Source of the DNA: Hydractinia symbiolongicarpus
Lineage: Eukaryota > Cnidaria > Hydrozoa > Anthoathecata > Hydractiniidae
NCBI RefSeq assembly: GCF_029227915.1
Contig: NC_079883.1
Span: 18,106,001 to 18,170,000, forward strand
Reading direction: 5' to 3'
DNA: 64,000 nucleotides
Each line of letters opens with the position of its first letter. Position 1 is the stretch's first letter. A program made the position numbers and the translations under genes. Below, in pieces: positions 34,301-49,600 of this stretch. A model generated the notes under the pieces. The model saw only the letters and a list, made by a program, of their open reading frames with translations, did not search any database and was not told where the DNA came from.

Positions 34301-37300
34301 AACCTGCGCAGGCACGTGCAACCACGTGATATACGTGTAAGGCCTTTATTAGGCTGCAAGAAGCCATATTACAGTCGTTAGACGCATGTACTTGTAGTTA
34401 ACGGTGTTATAACGCCATGGCGCAATGGAAAACGACTTGTGACGTCGTAGTTCATTGAGAGTGGAAAGATTATACCAATGGTAACCTGCGCAGGCATGTG
34501 GAACAACGTGATTTATGTGTACGGACTTTATTAAGCCGCAAAAGGCCATATTACTGTCTTTAGGGGCCTGTACACGTGGTTGACGGTCTTATAACGCCGT
34601 GGCGCTATGGAAAACAACTTGGGACGTCGTAGTCCATTGAGAGTGGAAGAATAAGACCAATGGTAACCTGCGCAGGCACGTGGAACAACGTGATTTATGT
34701 ATACGGACTTTATTAGGGCGCAAAAGGCCATATTACAGCCTTTAGAGACCTGTACACGTGGGTAACGGTGTTATAAAGCTGTGGCGCAATTGCAAACAAC
34801 TTGGGACGTCGTAGTCTATTGAGAGTACATGGACTAGTCCGATCGTAACTTGCGCAGGCACGTGGATCTACGTGATTTATGTGTACGACCTCTATTAGGC
34901 AGCAAAAGGCCATGCTATAGACGTTAGACGCATGTACTCGTAGTTAACGGTGTTATACCGCCATGGCGCAATGGAAAAGGACTTGGGACGTCGTAGTCCA
35001 TTGAGAGTGGAAGGATAAGACCAATGGTAACCTGCGCAGGCACGTGCAACCACGTGATTTACGTGTAGGGCCTTTATTAGTGTACAAGAGGCTATATTAC
35101 AGCCCTTAGGGGCTTGTACGTGTGGCTGACGCTGTTATAAAGCCATGGCGCAATGAAAAACTACTTGGGACGTCGTAGTTCATTGAGAGTGGAAGGATAA
35201 GACCAATGGTAACCTGCGCAGGCACGTGCAACCACGTGATTTACGTGTAGGGCCTTTATTAGTGTACAAGAGGCTATATTACAGCCTTTAGGGGCCTGTA
35301 CACGTGTTTGACGGTGTTGTGAAGCCGTGGCGCTATGGAAAACAACTTGGGACTTCGTAGTCCATTGAGAGTGAAAGGATAAGACCAATGGTAACCTGCG
35401 CAGGAACGTGCAACCACGTGATATACGTGTAAGGCCTTTATTAGGGTACAAGAGGTTATATTGCAGCCCTTAGGGGCCTGTACCTGTAATTGACGGCGTT
35501 ATAACGCCATGACACAATGGTAAACAACTTGGAACGTCGTAGTCCATTGAGAGTGGAAGGATTAGACGAATAGTAACCTGCGCAGGCACGTGGAACAACG
35601 CGAATTGGGTGTACGGCCTTTAATACGCTGCAAAATGTCATATTACAGCCTTTAGAGACCTGTACACGTGGTTGACGGTGTTATAAAGCTGTGGCGCAAT
35701 TGCAAACAACTTGGGACGTCTTAGTCCATTGAGAGTGGAAAGATTAGTCCGATCGTAACTTGCACAGGCACGTGGAACAACGTGATTTATGTGTACGGCC
35801 TCTATTAGGCAGCAAAAGGCCATACTATAACCTTTAGAGGCATGTACACGTGGCTGACTGTGTTATAAAGCCATGGCGCAATGGAAAACAACTTGGGACT
35901 TCGTAGTTCTTTGAGAGTGGAAGGATAAGACCAATGATAACCTGCGCAGGCACGTGCAACCACGTGATATACGTGTAAGGCCTTTATTAGTGTACAAGAG
36001 GCTATATTGCAGCCCTTAGGGGCTTGTACGTGTGGCTGACGCTGTTATAAAGCCATGGCGCAATGGAAAACTACTTGGCACGTCGTAGTTCATTGAGAGT
36101 GGAAGGATTAGACCAATGGTAACCTGCGCAGGCACGTGCAACCACGTGATATACGTGTAAGGCCTTTATTAGGCTGCAAGAGGCCATATTACAGTCGTTA
36201 GATGCATGTACTTGTAGTTAACGGTGTTATAACGCCATGGCGCAATGGAAAACGACTTGTGACGTCGTAGTCCATTGAGAGTGGAAGGATAAGACCAATG
36301 CTAACCTGCGCAGGCACGTGCAACCACGTGATATACGTGTAAGGCCTTTATTAGGCTGCAAGAAGCCATATTACAGTCGTTAGACGCATGTACTTGTAGT
36401 TAACGGTGTTATAACGCCATGGCGCAATGGAAAACGACTTGTGACGTCGTAGTTCATTGAGAGTGGAAGGATTATACCAATGGTAACCTGTGCAGGCATG
36501 TGGAACAACGTGATTTATGTGTACGGACTTTATTAAGCCGCAAAATGCCATATTACAGCCTTTAGGGGCCTGTACACGTGGTTGACGGTCTTATAACGCC
36601 GTGGCGCTATGGAAAACAACTTGGGACGTCGTAGTCCATTGAGAGTGGAAGAATAAGACCAATGGTAACCTGCGCAGGCACGTGGAACAACGTGATTTAT
36701 GTATACGGACTTTATTAGGGCGCAAAAGGCCATATTACAGCCTTTAGAGAACTGTACACGTGGTTAACGGTGTTATAAAGCTGTGGCGCAATTGCAAACA
36801 ACTTGCGACGTCGTAGTCTATTAAGAGTACATGGACTAGTCCGATCGTAACTTGCGCAGGCACGTGGATCTACGTGATTTATGTGTACGACCTCTATTAG
36901 GCAGCAAAAGGCCATGCTTAGACGTTAGAGGCCTGTACACGTGGTTGACGGTCTTATAACGCCGTGGCGCTATGGAAAACCACTTGGGACGTCGTAGTCC
37001 ATTGAGAGTGGAAGGATAAGACCAATGCTAACCTGCGCAGGCACGTGCAACCACGTGATATACGTGTAAGGCCTTTATTAGGCTGCAAGAGGCCATATTG
37101 CAGTCGTTAGACGCATGTACTCGTAGTTAACGGTGTTATACTGCCATGGCGCAATGGAAAACGACTTGGGACGTCGTAGTCCATTGAGAGTGGAAGGATA
37201 AGACCAATGATAACCTGCGCAGGCACGTGCAACCACGTGATTTACGTGTAGGGCCTTTGTTAGTGTACAAGAGGCTATATTGCAGCCCTTAGGCGCTTGT

Positions 37301-40300
37301 ACGTGTGGCTGACGCTGTTATAAAGCCATGGCGCAATGAAAAACTTCTTGGGACGTCGTAGTTCATTGAGAGTGGAAGGAGAAGACTAATGGTAACCTGC
37401 GCAGGCACGTGCAACCACGTGATATATGTGTAAGGCCTTTATTAGGCTGCAAAAGGCCATATTACAGTAGTTAGACGCATGTACCCGTAGTTAACGGTGT
37501 TATAACGCCATGGCGCAATGGAAAAAAACTTGGAACGTCGTAGTCCATTGAGAGTGGAAGGATTAGACGAATAGTAACCTGCGCAGGCACGTGGAACAAC
37601 GCGAATTGGGTGTACGGCCTTTATTAGGCTGCAAAAGGTCATATTACAGTCTTTAGAGACCTGTACACGTGGTTGACGGTGTTATAAAGCTGTGGCGCAA
37701 TTGCAAACAACTTGGGACGTCTTAGTCCATTGAGAGTGGAAAGATTAGTCCGATCGTAACTTGCGCAGGCACGTGGAACAACGTGATATACGTGTAAGGC
37801 CTTTATTAGTGTACAAGAGGCTATATTGCAGCCCTTAGGGGCTTGTACGTGTGGCTGACGCTGTTATAAAGCCATGGCGCAATGGAAAACTACTTGGGAC
37901 GTCGTAGTTCATTGAGAGTGGAAGGATTAGACCAATGGTAACCTGCGCAGGCACGTGGAACAACGTGATTTATGTATACGGACTTTATTAGGCCGCAAAA
38001 GGCCATATTACAGCCTTTAGGGGCCTGCACACGTGTTTGACGGTGTTGTAAAGCCGTGGCGCTATGTAAAACAACTTGGGACTTCGTAGTCCTTTGAGAG
38101 CGGAAGGATAAGACCAATGCTAACCTGCACAGGCACGTGCAACCACGTGATATACGTGTAAGGCCTTTATTAGGCTGCAAGAGGCCATATTACAGTCGTT
38201 AGACGCATGTACTTGTAGTTAACGGTGTTATAACGCCATGGCGCATTGGAAAACGACTTGTGACGTCGTAGTCCATTGAGAGTGGAAGGATAAGACCAAT
38301 GCTAACCTGCGCAGGCACGTGCCACCACGTGATATACGTGTAAGGCCTTTATTAGGCTGCAAGAGGCCATATTACAGTCGTTAGACGCATGTACTTGTAG
38401 TTAACGGTGTTATAACGCCATGGCGCAATGGAAAACGACTTGTGACGTCGTAGTTCATTGAGAGTGGAAGGATTATACCAATGGTAACCTGCGCAGGCAT
38501 GTGGAACAACGTGATTTATGTGTACGGACTTTATTAAGCCGCAAAAGGCCATATTACAGCCTTTAGGGACCTGTACACGTGGTTAACGGTGTTATAAAGC
38601 TTTGGCGCAATTGCAAACAACTTGGGACGTCGTAGTCTATTGAGAGTACATGGACTAGTCGGATCGTAACTTGCGCAGGCACGTGGATCTACGTGATTTA
38701 TGTGTACGACCTCTATTAGGCAGCAAAAGGCCATGCTATAGACGTTAGACGCATGTACTCGTAGTTAACGGTGTTATACGGCCATGGCGCAATGGAAAAG
38801 GACTTGGGACGTCGTAGTCCATTGAGAGTGGAAGGATAAGACCAATGGTAACCTGCGCAGGCACGTGCAACCACGTGATTTACGTGTAGGGCCTTTATTA
38901 GTGTACAAGAGGCTATATTACAGCCCTTAGGGGCTTGTACGTGTGGCTGACGCTGTTATAAAGCCATGGCGCAATGAAAAACTACTTGGGACGTCGTAGT
39001 TCATTGAGAGTGGAAGGATAAGACCAATGGTAACCTGCGCAGGCACGTGGAACCACGTGATATACGTGTGAGGCTTTTATTAGGCTGCAAGAGGCAGCCT
39101 TTAGGGGCCTGTACACGTGGTTGACGGTGTTGTGAAGCCGTGGCCCTATGGAAAACAACTTGGGACGTCGTAGTCGATTGAGCGCGGAAGGATAAGACCA
39201 ATGATAACCTGCGCAGGAACGTGCAACCACGTGATATACGTGTAAGGCCTTTATTAGGGTACAAGAGGCTATATTGCAGCCCTTAGGGGCCTGTACCTGT
39301 AATTGACGGCGTTATAACGCCATGACACAATGGTAAACAACTTGGAACGTCGTAGTCCATTGAGAGTGGAAGGATTAGACGAATAGTAACCTGCGCAGGC
39401 ACGTGGAACAACGCGAATTGGGTGTACGGCCTTTAATAGGCTGCAAAAGGTCATATTACAGCCTTTAGAGACCTGTACACGTGGTTGACGGTGTTATAAA
39501 GCTGTGGCGCAATTCCAAACAACTTGGGACGTCTTAGTCCATTGAGAGTGGAAAGATTAGTCCGATCGTAACTTGCGCAGGCACGTGGAACAACGTGATT
39601 TATGTGTACGGCCTCTATTATGCAGCAAAAGGCCATACTATAACCTTTAGAGGCATGTACACGTAGCTGACTGTGTTATAAAGCTATGGCGCAATGGAAA
39701 ACAACTTGGGACTTCGTAGTCCTTTGAGAGTGGAAGGATAAGACCAATGATAACCTGCGCAGGCACGTGCAACCACGTGATATACGTGTAAGGCCTTTAT
39801 TAGTGTACAAGAGGCTATATTGCAGCCCTTAGGGGCTTGTACGTGTGGCTGACGCTGTTATAAAGCCATGGCGCAATGGAAAACTACTTGGCACGTCGTA
39901 GTTCATTGAGAGTGGAAGGATTAGACCAATGGTAACCTGCGCAGGCACGTGCAACCACGTGATATACGTGTAAGGCCTTTATTAGGCTGCAAGAGGCCAT
40001 ATTACAGTCGTTAGACGCATGTACTTGTAGTTAACGGTGTTATAACGCCATGGCGCAATGGAAAACGACTTGTGACGTCGTAGTCCATTGAGAGTGGAAG
40101 GATAAGACCAATGCTAACCTGCGCAGGCACGTGCAACCACGTGATATACGTGTAAGGCCTTTATTAGGCTGCAAGAGGCCATATTACAGTCGTTAGACGC
40201 ATGTACTTGTAGTTAACGGTGTTATAACGCCATGGCGCAATGGAAAACGACTTGTGACGTCGTAGTTCATTGAGAGTGGAAGGATTATACCAATGGTAAC

Positions 40301-42297
40301 CTGCGCAGGCATGTGGAACAACGTGATTTATGTGTACGGACTTTATTAAGCCGCAAAAGGCCATCTTACAGCCTTTAGGGGCCTGTACACGTGGCTGACT
40401 GTGTTATAAAGCCATGGCGCAATGGAAAACAACTTGGGACTTCGTAGTCCTTTGAGAGTGGAAGGATAAGACCAATGATAACCTGCGCAGGCACGTGCAA
40501 CCACGTGATATACGTGTAAGGCCTTTATTAGTGTACAAGAGGCTATATTGCAGCCCTTAGGGGCTTGTACGTGTGGCTGACGCTGTTATAAAGCCATGGC
40601 GCAATGGAAAACTACTTGGCACGTCGTAGTTCATTGAGAGTGGAAGGATTAGACCAATGGTAACCTGCGCAGGCACGTGCAACCACGTGATATACGTGTA
40701 AGGCCTTTATTAGGCTGCAAGAGGCCATATTACAGTCGTTAGACGCATGTACTTGTAGTTAACGGTGTTATAACGCCATGGCGCAATGGAAAACGACTTG
40801 TGACGTCGTAGTCCATTGAGAGTGGAAGGATAAGACCAATGCTAACCTGCGCAGGCAAGTGCAACCACGTGATATACGTGTAAGGCCTTTATTAGGCTGC
40901 AAGAGGCCATATTACAGTCGTTAGACGCATGTACTTGTAGTTAACGGTGTTATAACGCCATGGCGCAATGGAAAACGACTTGTGACGTCGTAGTTCATTG
41001 AGAGTGGAAGGATTATACCAATGGTAACCTGCGCAGGCATGTGGAACAACGTGATTTATGTGTACGGACTTTATTAAGCCGCAAAAGGCCATCTTACAGC
41101 CTTTAGGGGCCTGTACACGTGGTTGACGGTCTTATAACGCCGTGGCGCTATGGAAAACAACTTGGGACGTCGTAGTCCATTGAGAGTGGAAGGATAAGAC
41201 CAATGGTAACCTGCGCAGGCACGTGGAACAACGTGATTTATGTATACGGACTTAATTAGGGCGCAAAAGGCCATATTACAGCCTTTAGAGAACTGTACAC
41301 GTGGTTAACAGTGTTATAAAGCTGTGGCGCAATTGCAAACAACTTGCGACGTCGTAGTCTATTGAGAGTACATGGACTAGTCCGATCGTAACTTGCGCAG
41401 GCACGTGGATCTACGTGATTTATGTGTACGACCTCTATTAGGCAGCAAAAGGCCATGCTTAGACGTTAGAGGCCTGTACACGTGGTTGACGGTCTTATAA
41501 CGCCGTTGCGCTATGGAAAACCACTTGGGACGTCGTAGTCCATTGAGAGTGGAAGGATAAGACCAATGCTAACCTGCGCAGGCACGTGCAACCACGTGAT
41601 ATACGTGTAAGGCCTTTATTAGGCTGCAAGAGGCCATATTGCAGTCGTTAGACGCATGTACTCGTAGTTAACGGTGTTATACCGCCATGGCGCAATGGAA
41701 AACGACTTGGGACGTCGTAGTCCATTGAGAGTGGAAGGATAAGACCAATGATAACCTGCGCAGGCACGTGCAACCACGTGATTTACGTGTAGGGCCTTTA
41801 TTAGTGTACAAGAGGCTATATTACAGCCCTTAGGGGCTTGTACGTGTGGCTGACGCTGTTATAAACCATGGCGCAATGAAAAACTACTTGGGACGTCGTA
41901 GTTCATTGAGAGTGGAAGGATAAGACCAATGGTAACCTGCGCAGGCACGTGGAACCACGTGATATACGTGTAAGGCCTTTATTAGGCTGCAAGAGGCAGC
42001 CTTTAGGGGCCTGTACACGTGGTTGACGGTGTTATAAAGCTGTGGCGCAATTGCAAACAACTTGGGACTTCGTAGTCCTTTGAGAGTGGAAGGATAAGAC
42101 CAATGATAACTTGTGCAGGCACGTGCAACCACGTGATATACGTGTAAGGCCTTTATTAGTGTACAAGAGGCTATATTACAGCCCTTAGGGGCTTGTACGT
42201 GTGGCTGACGTTGTTATAAAGCCATGGCGCAATGGAAAACTACTTGGGACGTCGTAGTTCATTGAGAGTTGAAGGAGAAGACCAATGGTAACCTGCG

Positions 42298-45172
42298 CAG
42301 GAACGTGCAACCACGTGATATACGTGTAAGGCCTTTATTAGGGTACAAGAGGTTATATTGCAGCCCTTAGGGGCCTGTACCTGTAATTGACGGCGTTATA
42401 ACGCCATGACACAATGGTAAACAACTTGGAACGTCGTAGTCCATTGAGAGTGGAAGGATTGGACGAATAGTAACCTGCGCAGGCACGTGGAACAACGCGA
42501 ATTGGGTGTACGGCCTTTAATACGCTGCAAAATGTCATATTACAGCCTTTAGAGACCTGTACACGTGGTTGACGGTGTTATAAAGCTGTGGCGCAATTGC
42601 AAACAACTTGGGACGTCTTAGTCCATTGAGAGTGGAAAGATTAGTCCGATCGTAACTTGCGCAGGCACGTGGAACAACGTGATTTATGTGTACGGCCTCT
42701 ATTAGGCAGCAAAAGGCCATACTATAACCTTTAGAGGCATGTACACGTGGCTGACTGTGTTATAAAGCCATGGCGCAATGGAAAACAACTTGGGACTTCG
42801 TAGTTCTTTGAGAGTGGAAGGATAAGACCAATGATAACCTGCGCAGGCACGTGCAACCACGTGATATACGTGTAAGGCCTTTATTAGTGTACAAGAGGCT
42901 ATATTGCAGCCCTTAGGGGCTTGTACGTGTGGCTGACGCTGTTATAAAGCCATGGCGCAATGGAAAACTACTTGGCACGTCGTAGTTCATTGAGAGTGGA
43001 AGGATTAGACCAATGGTAACCTGCGCAGGCACGTGCAACCACGTGATATACGTGTAAGGCCTTTATTAGGCTGCAAGAGGCCATATTACAGTCGTTAGAT
43101 GCATGTACTTGTAGTTAACGGTGTTATAACGCCATGGCGCAATGGAAAACGACTTGTGACGTCGTAGTCCATTGAGAGTGGAAGGATAAGACCAATGCTA
43201 ACCTGCGCAGGCACGTGCAACCACGTGATATACGTGTAAGGCCTTTATTAGGCTGCAAGAAGCCATATTACAGTCGTTAGACGCATGTACTTGTAGTTAA
43301 CGGTGTTATAACGCCATGGCGCAATGGAAAACGACTTGTGACGTCGTAGTTCATTGAGAGTGGAAGGATTATACCAATGGTAACCTGTGCAGGCATGTGG
43401 AACAACGTGATTTATGTGTACGGACTTTATTAAGCCGCAAAAGGCCATATTACAGCCTTTAGGGGCCTGTACACGTGGTTGACGGTCTTATAACGCCGTG
43501 GCGCTATGGAAAACAACTTGGGACTTCGTAGTCCATTGAGAGTGGAAGGATAAGACCAATGGTAACCTGCGCAGGCACGTGGAACAACGTGATTTATGTA
43601 TACGGACTTTATTAGGGCGCAAAAGGCCATATTACAGCCTTTAGAGAACTGTACACGTGGTTAACGGTGTTATAAAGCTGTGGTGCAATTGCAAACAACT
43701 TGCGACGTCGTAGTCTATTAAGAGTACATGGACTAGTCCGATCGTAACTTGCGCAGGCACGTGGATCTACGTGATTTATGTGTACGACCTCTATTAGGCA
43801 GCAAAAGGCCATGCTTAGACGTTAGAGGCCTGTACACGTGGTTGACGGTCTTATAACGCCGTGGCGCTATGGAAAACCACTTGGGACGTCGTAGTCCATT
43901 GAGAGTGGAAGGATAAGGCCAATGCTAACCTGCGCAGGCACGTGCAACCACGTGATATACGTGTAAGGCCTTTATTAGGCTGCAAGAGGCCATATTGCAG
44001 TCGATAGACGCATGTACTCGTAGTTAACGGTGTTATACTGCCATGGCGCAATGGAAAACGACTTGGGACGTCGTAGTCCATTGAGAGTGGAAGGATAAGA
44101 CCAATGATAACCTGCGCAGGCACGTGCAACCACGTGATTTACGTGTAGGGCCTTTGTTAGTGTACAAGAGGCTATATTGCAGCCCTTAGGCGCTTGTACG
44201 TGTGGCTGACGCTGTTATAAAGCCATGGCGCAATGAAAAACTTCTTGGGACGTCGTAGTTCATTGAGAGTGGAAGGAGAAGACTAATGGTAACCTGCGCA
44301 GGCACGTGCAACCACGTGATATATGTGTAAGGCCTTTATTAGGCTGCAAAAGGCCATATTACAGTAGTTAGACGCATGTACCCGTAGTTAACGGTGTTAT
44401 AACGCCATGGCGCAATGGAAAAAAACTTGGAACGTTGTAGTCCATTGAGAGTGGAAGGATTAGACGAATAGTAACCTGCGCAGGCACGTGGAACAACGCG
44501 AATTGGGTGTACGGCCTTTATTAGGCTGCAAAAGGTCATATTACAGTCTTTAGAGACCTGTACACGTGGTTGACGGTGTTATAAAGCTGTGGCGCAATTG
44601 CAAACAACTTGGGACGTCTTAGTCCATTGAGAGTGGAAAGATTAGTCCGATCGTAACTTGCGCAGGCACGTGGAACAACGTGATATACGTGTAAGGCCTT
44701 TATTAGTGTACAAGAGGCTATATTGCAGCCCTTAGGGGCTTGTACGTGTGGCTGACGCTGTTATAAAGCCATGGCGCAATGGAAAACTACTTGGGACGTC
44801 GTAGTTCATTGAGAGTGGAAGGATTAGACCAATGGTAACCTGCGCAGGCACGTGGAACAACGTGATTTATGTATACGGACTTTATTAGGCCGCAAAAGGC
44901 CATATTACAGCCTTTAGGGGCCTGCACACGTGTTTGACGGTGTTGTAAAGCCGTGGCGCTATGTAAAACAACTTGGGACTTCGTAGTCCTTTGAGAGCGG
45001 AAGGATAAGACCAATGCTAACCTGCACAGGCACGTGCAACCACGTGATATACGTGTAAGGCCTTTATTAGGCCGCAAAAGGCCATATTACAGCCTTTAGG
45101 GGCCTGTACACGTGTTTGACGGTGTTGTAAAGCCGTGGCGCTATGGAAAACAACTTGGGACTTCGTAGTCCT
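42298..45172 (+). repeat. Bridge between D1 and D2, copied from inside D1
   Basis: The stretch 42284-45069 follows 35387-38172 at an offset of 6897 (about 2.8 kb), including the CTTCTTGGGACG, TTACAGTAGTTAGACG and GGAAAAAAACTTGGAACG oddities. The first part also shares GGATTGGACGAA with about 29169 rather than with 35563, so it is a mosaic. From 45069 to 45172 the sequence switches to match 26384-26487. Confidence 0.85.
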
Positions 45173-45560
45173 TTGAGAGTGGAAGGATAAGACCAATGAT
45201 AACCTGCGCAGGCACGTGCAACCACGTGATATACGTGTAAGGCCTTTATTAGGGTACAAGAGGCTATATTGCAGCCCTTAGGGGCCTGTACCTGTAATTG
45301 ACGGCGTTATAACGCCATGACACAATGGTAAACAACTTGGAACGTCGTAGTCCATTGAGAGTGGAAGGATTAGACGAATAGTAACCTGCGCAGGCACGTG
45401 GAACAACGCGAATTGGGTGTACGGCCTTTATTAGGCTGCAAAAGGTCATATTACAGCCTTTAGAGACCTGTACACGTGGTTGACGGTGTTATAAAGCTGT
45501 GGCGCAATTGCAAACAACTTGGGACGTCTTAGTCCATTGAGAGTGGAAAGATTAGTCCGA

Positions 45561-45677
45561 TCGTAACTTGCGCAGGCACGTGGAACAACGTGATTTATGT
45601 GTACGGCCTCTATTAGGCAGCAAAAGGCCATACTATACGCTGTTATAAAGCCTTTGAGAGTGGAAGGATAAGACCAA
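45561..45677 (+). repeat. 117-bp truncated T7 monomer, copy 3
   Basis: Same breakpoints and length as the other two copies. It lies at an offset of 15292 from the 30269 copy, and of 18685 from the 26876 copy. The preceding T6 has the standard GATTAGTCCGA end. Confidence 0.9.
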
Positions 45678-46405
45678 TGATAACCTACGCAGGCACGTGC
45701 AACCACGTGATATACCTGAAAGGCCTTTTTTAGTGTACAAGAGGCTATATTGCAGCCCTTAGGGGCCTGTACCTGTAATTGACGGCGTTATAACGCCATG
45801 ACACAATGGTAAACAACTTGGAACGTCGTAGTCCATTGAGAGTGGAAGGATTAGACGAATAGTAACCTGCGCAGGCACGTGGAACAACGCGAATTGGGTG
45901 TACGGCCTTTAATAGGCAGCAAAAGGTCATATTACAGCCTTTAGAGACCTGTACACGTGGCTGACTGTGTTATAAAGCCATGGCGCAATGGAAAACAACT
46001 TGGGACTTCGTAGTCCTTTGAGAGTGGAAGGATAAGACCAATGATAACCTGCGCAGGCACGTGCAACCACGTGATATACGTGTAAGGCCTTTATTAGTGT
46101 ACAAGAGGCTATATTGCAGCCCTTAGGGGCTTGTACGTGTGGCTGACGCTGTTACAAAGCCATGGCGCAATGGAAAACTACTTGGGACGTCGTAGTTCAT
46201 TGAGAGTGGAAGGAGAAGACCAATGGTAACCTGCGCAGGCACGTGCAACCACGTGATTTATGTATACGGACTTTATTAGGCCGCAAAAGGCCATATTACA
46301 GCCTTTAGGGGCCTGTACACGTGTTTGACGGTGTTGTGAAGCCGTGGCGCTATGGAAAACAAATTGGGACTTCGTAGTCCTTTGAGAGCGGAAGGATAAG
46401 ACCAA

Positions 46406-46680
46406 TGCTAACCTGCACAGGCACGTGCAACCACGTGATATACGTGTAAGGCCTTTATTAGGCTGCAAGAGGCCATATTACAGTCGTTAGACGCATGTAC
46501 TTGTAGTTAACGGTGTTATAACGCCATGGCGCAATGGAAAACGACTTGTGACGTCGTACAAAAGGCCATATTACAGCCTTTAGGGGCTTGTACGTGTGGC
46601 TGACGCTGTTATAAAGCCATGGCGCAATGAAAAACTACTTGGGACGTCGTAGTTCATTGAGAGTGGAAGGATTAGACCAA
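46406..46680 (+). repeat. 275-bp fused monomer, copy 2
   Basis: Same breakpoint (ACGTCGTACAAAAGGCC) and same length as 31114-31388, at an offset of 15292. Sharing of this rare junction ties D2 to D1 by descent. Confidence 0.9.
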
Positions 46681-49600
46681 TGGTAACCTGCGCAGGCACG
46701 TGGAACAACGTGATTTATGTATACCGACTTTATTAGGCCGCAAAAGGCCATATTACAGCCTTTAGGGGCCTGCACACGTGTTTGACGGTGTTGTAAAGCC
46801 GTGGCGCTATGTAAAACAACTTGGGACTTCGTAGTCCTTTGAGAGCGGAAGGATAAGACCAATGCTAACCTGCACAGGCACGTGCAACCACGTGATATAC
46901 GTGTAAGGCCTTTATTAGGCTGCAAGAGGACATATTACAAGCGTTAGACGCATGTACTTGTAGTTAACGGTGTTATAACGCCATGGTGCAATGGAAAACA
47001 ACTTGTGACGTCGTAGTCCATTGAGAGTGGAAGGATAAGACCAATGCTAACCTGCGCATGCACGTGCAACCACGTGATATACGTGTAAGGCCTTTATTAG
47101 GCTGCAAGAGGCCATATTACAGTCGTTAGACGCATGTACTTGTAGTTAACGGTGTTATAACGCCATGGCGCAATGGAAAACGACTTGTGACGTCGTAGTT
47201 CATTGAGAGTGGAAGGATTATACCAATGGTAACCTGCGCAGGCATGTGGAACAACGTGATTTATGTGTACGGACTTTATTAAGCCGCAAAAGGCCATATT
47301 ACAGCCTTTAGGAGCCTGTACACGTGGTAGACGGTCTTATAACGCCGTGGCGCTATGGAAAACAACTTGAGACGTCGTAGTCCATTGAGAGTGGAAGGAT
47401 AAGACCAATGGTAACCTGCGCAGGCACGTGGAACAACGTGATTTATGTATACGGACTTTATTAGGGCGCAAAAGGCCATATTACAGCCTTTAGAGACCTG
47501 TACACGTGGTTAACGGTGTTATAAAGCTGTGGCGCAATTGCAAACAACTTGGGACGTCGTAGTCTATTGAGAGTACATGGACTAGTCCGATCGTAACTTG
47601 CGCAGGCACGTGGATCTACGTGATTTATGTGTACGACCTCTATTAGGCAGCAAAAGGCCATGCTATAGACGTTAGACGCATGTACTCGTAGTTAACGGTG
47701 TTATACCGCCATGGCGCAATGGAAAAGGACTTGGGACGTCGTAGTCCATTGAGAGTGGAAGGATAAGACCAATGGTAACCTGCGCAGGCACGTGCAACCA
47801 CGTGATTTACGTGTAGGGCCTTTATTAGTGTACAAGAGGCTATATTACAGCACTTAGGGGCTTGTACGTGTGGCTGACGCTGTTATAAAGCCATGGCGCA
47901 ATGGAAAACTACTTGGGACGTCGTAGTCCATTGAGAGTGGAAGGATAAGACCAATGCTAACCTGCGCAGGCACGTGCAACCACGTGATATACGTGTAAGG
48001 CCTTTATTAGGCTGCAAGAGGCCATTTTGCAGTCGTTAGACGCATGTACTCGTAGTTAACGGTGTTATACCGCCATGGCGCAATGGAAAACGACTTGGGA
48101 CGTCGTAGTCCTTTGAGAGTGGAAGGATAAGACCAATGATAACTTGTGCAGGCACGTGCAACCACGTGATATACGTGTAAGGCCTTTATTAGTGTACAAG
48201 AGGCTATATTACAGCCCTTAGGGGCTTGTACGTGTGGCTGACGTTGTTATAAAGCCATGGCGCAATGGAAAACTACTTGGGACGTCGTAGTTCATTGAGA
48301 GTGGAAGGATAAGACCAATGGTAACCTGCGCAGGCACGTGCAACCACGTGATATACGTGTAAGGCCTTTATTAGGCTGCAAGAGGCCATATTACAGTCGT
48401 TAGACGCATGTACTTGTAGTTAACGGTGTTATAACGCCATGGCACAATGGAAAACGACTTGTGACGTCGTAGTCCATTGAGAGTGGAAGGATAAGATCAA
48501 TGCTAACCTGCGCAGGCACGTGCAACCACGTGATATACGTGTAAGGCCTTTATTAGGCTGCAAGAGGCCATATTGCAGTCGTTAGACGCATGTACTCGTA
48601 GTTAACGGTGTTATACCGCCATGGCGCAATGGAAAACGACTTGGGACGTCGTAGTCCATTGAGAGTGGAAGGATAAGACCAATGATAACCTGCACAGGCA
48701 CGTGCAACCACGTGATATACGTGTAAGGCCTTTATTAGTGTACAAGAGGCTATATTACAGCCCTTAGGGGCTTGTACGTGTGGCTGACGGTGTTATAAAG
48801 CTGTGGCGCAATTGCAATCAACTTGGGACGTCTTAGTCCATTGAGAGTGGAAAGATTAGTCCGATCGTAACTTGCGCAGGCACGTGGAACAACGTGATTT
48901 ATGTGTACGGCCTCTATTAGGCAGCAAAAGGCCATACTAAAGCCTTTAAAGGCATGTACACGCGGCTGACTGTGTTATAAAGCCATGGTGCAATGGAAAA
49001 CAACTTGGGACTTCGTAGTCCTTTGAGAGTGGAAGGATAAGACCAATGATAACCTGCGCAGGCACGTGCAACCACGTGATATACGTGTAAGGCCTTTATT
49101 AGTGTACAAGAGGCTATATTACAGCCCTTAGGGGCTTGTACGTGTGGCTGACGCTGTTATAAAGCCATGGCGCAATGGAAAACTACTTGGGACGTCGTAG
49201 TTCATTGAGAGTGGAAGGATTAGACCAATGGTAACCTGCGCAGGCACGTGGAACAACGTGATTTATGTATACGGACTTTAGTAGGCCGCAAAAGGCCATA
49301 TTACAGCCTTTAGGGGCCTGCACACGTGTTTGACGGTGTTGTAAAGCCGTGGCGCTATGGAAAACAACATGGGACTTCGTAGTCCTTTGAGAGCGGAAGG
49401 ATAAGACCAATGCTAACCTGCACAGGCACGTGCAACCACGTGATATACGTGTAAGGCCTTTATTAGGCTGCAAGAGGCCATATTACAGTCGTTAGACGCA
49501 TGTACTTGTAGTTAACAGTGTTATAACGCCATGGCGCAATGGAAAACGACTTGTGACGTCGTAGTCCATTGAGAGTGGAAGGATAAGACCAATGCTAACC

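Larger units (their letters stand above)
29881..42297 (+). repeat. 12.4-kb segmental duplication, copy D1
   Basis: Sixty-eight or so monomers that recur at 45173-57593 at an offset of 15292 up to about 33.6 kb and 15296 after it. The 4-bp change comes from GTGTACTCTATTAGG near 33615, where D2 has GTGTACGGCCTCTATTAGG. The spacing of the K cassette T6-like members in D1 (2544, 2002, 1819, 2722) matches D2 (2548, 2002, 1819, 2722). The left edge is between CCATTGAGAG and CCTTTGAGAG at 29880. The right edge is where GGAACGTGC faces GGCACGTGC near 42300. Confidence 0.9.
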
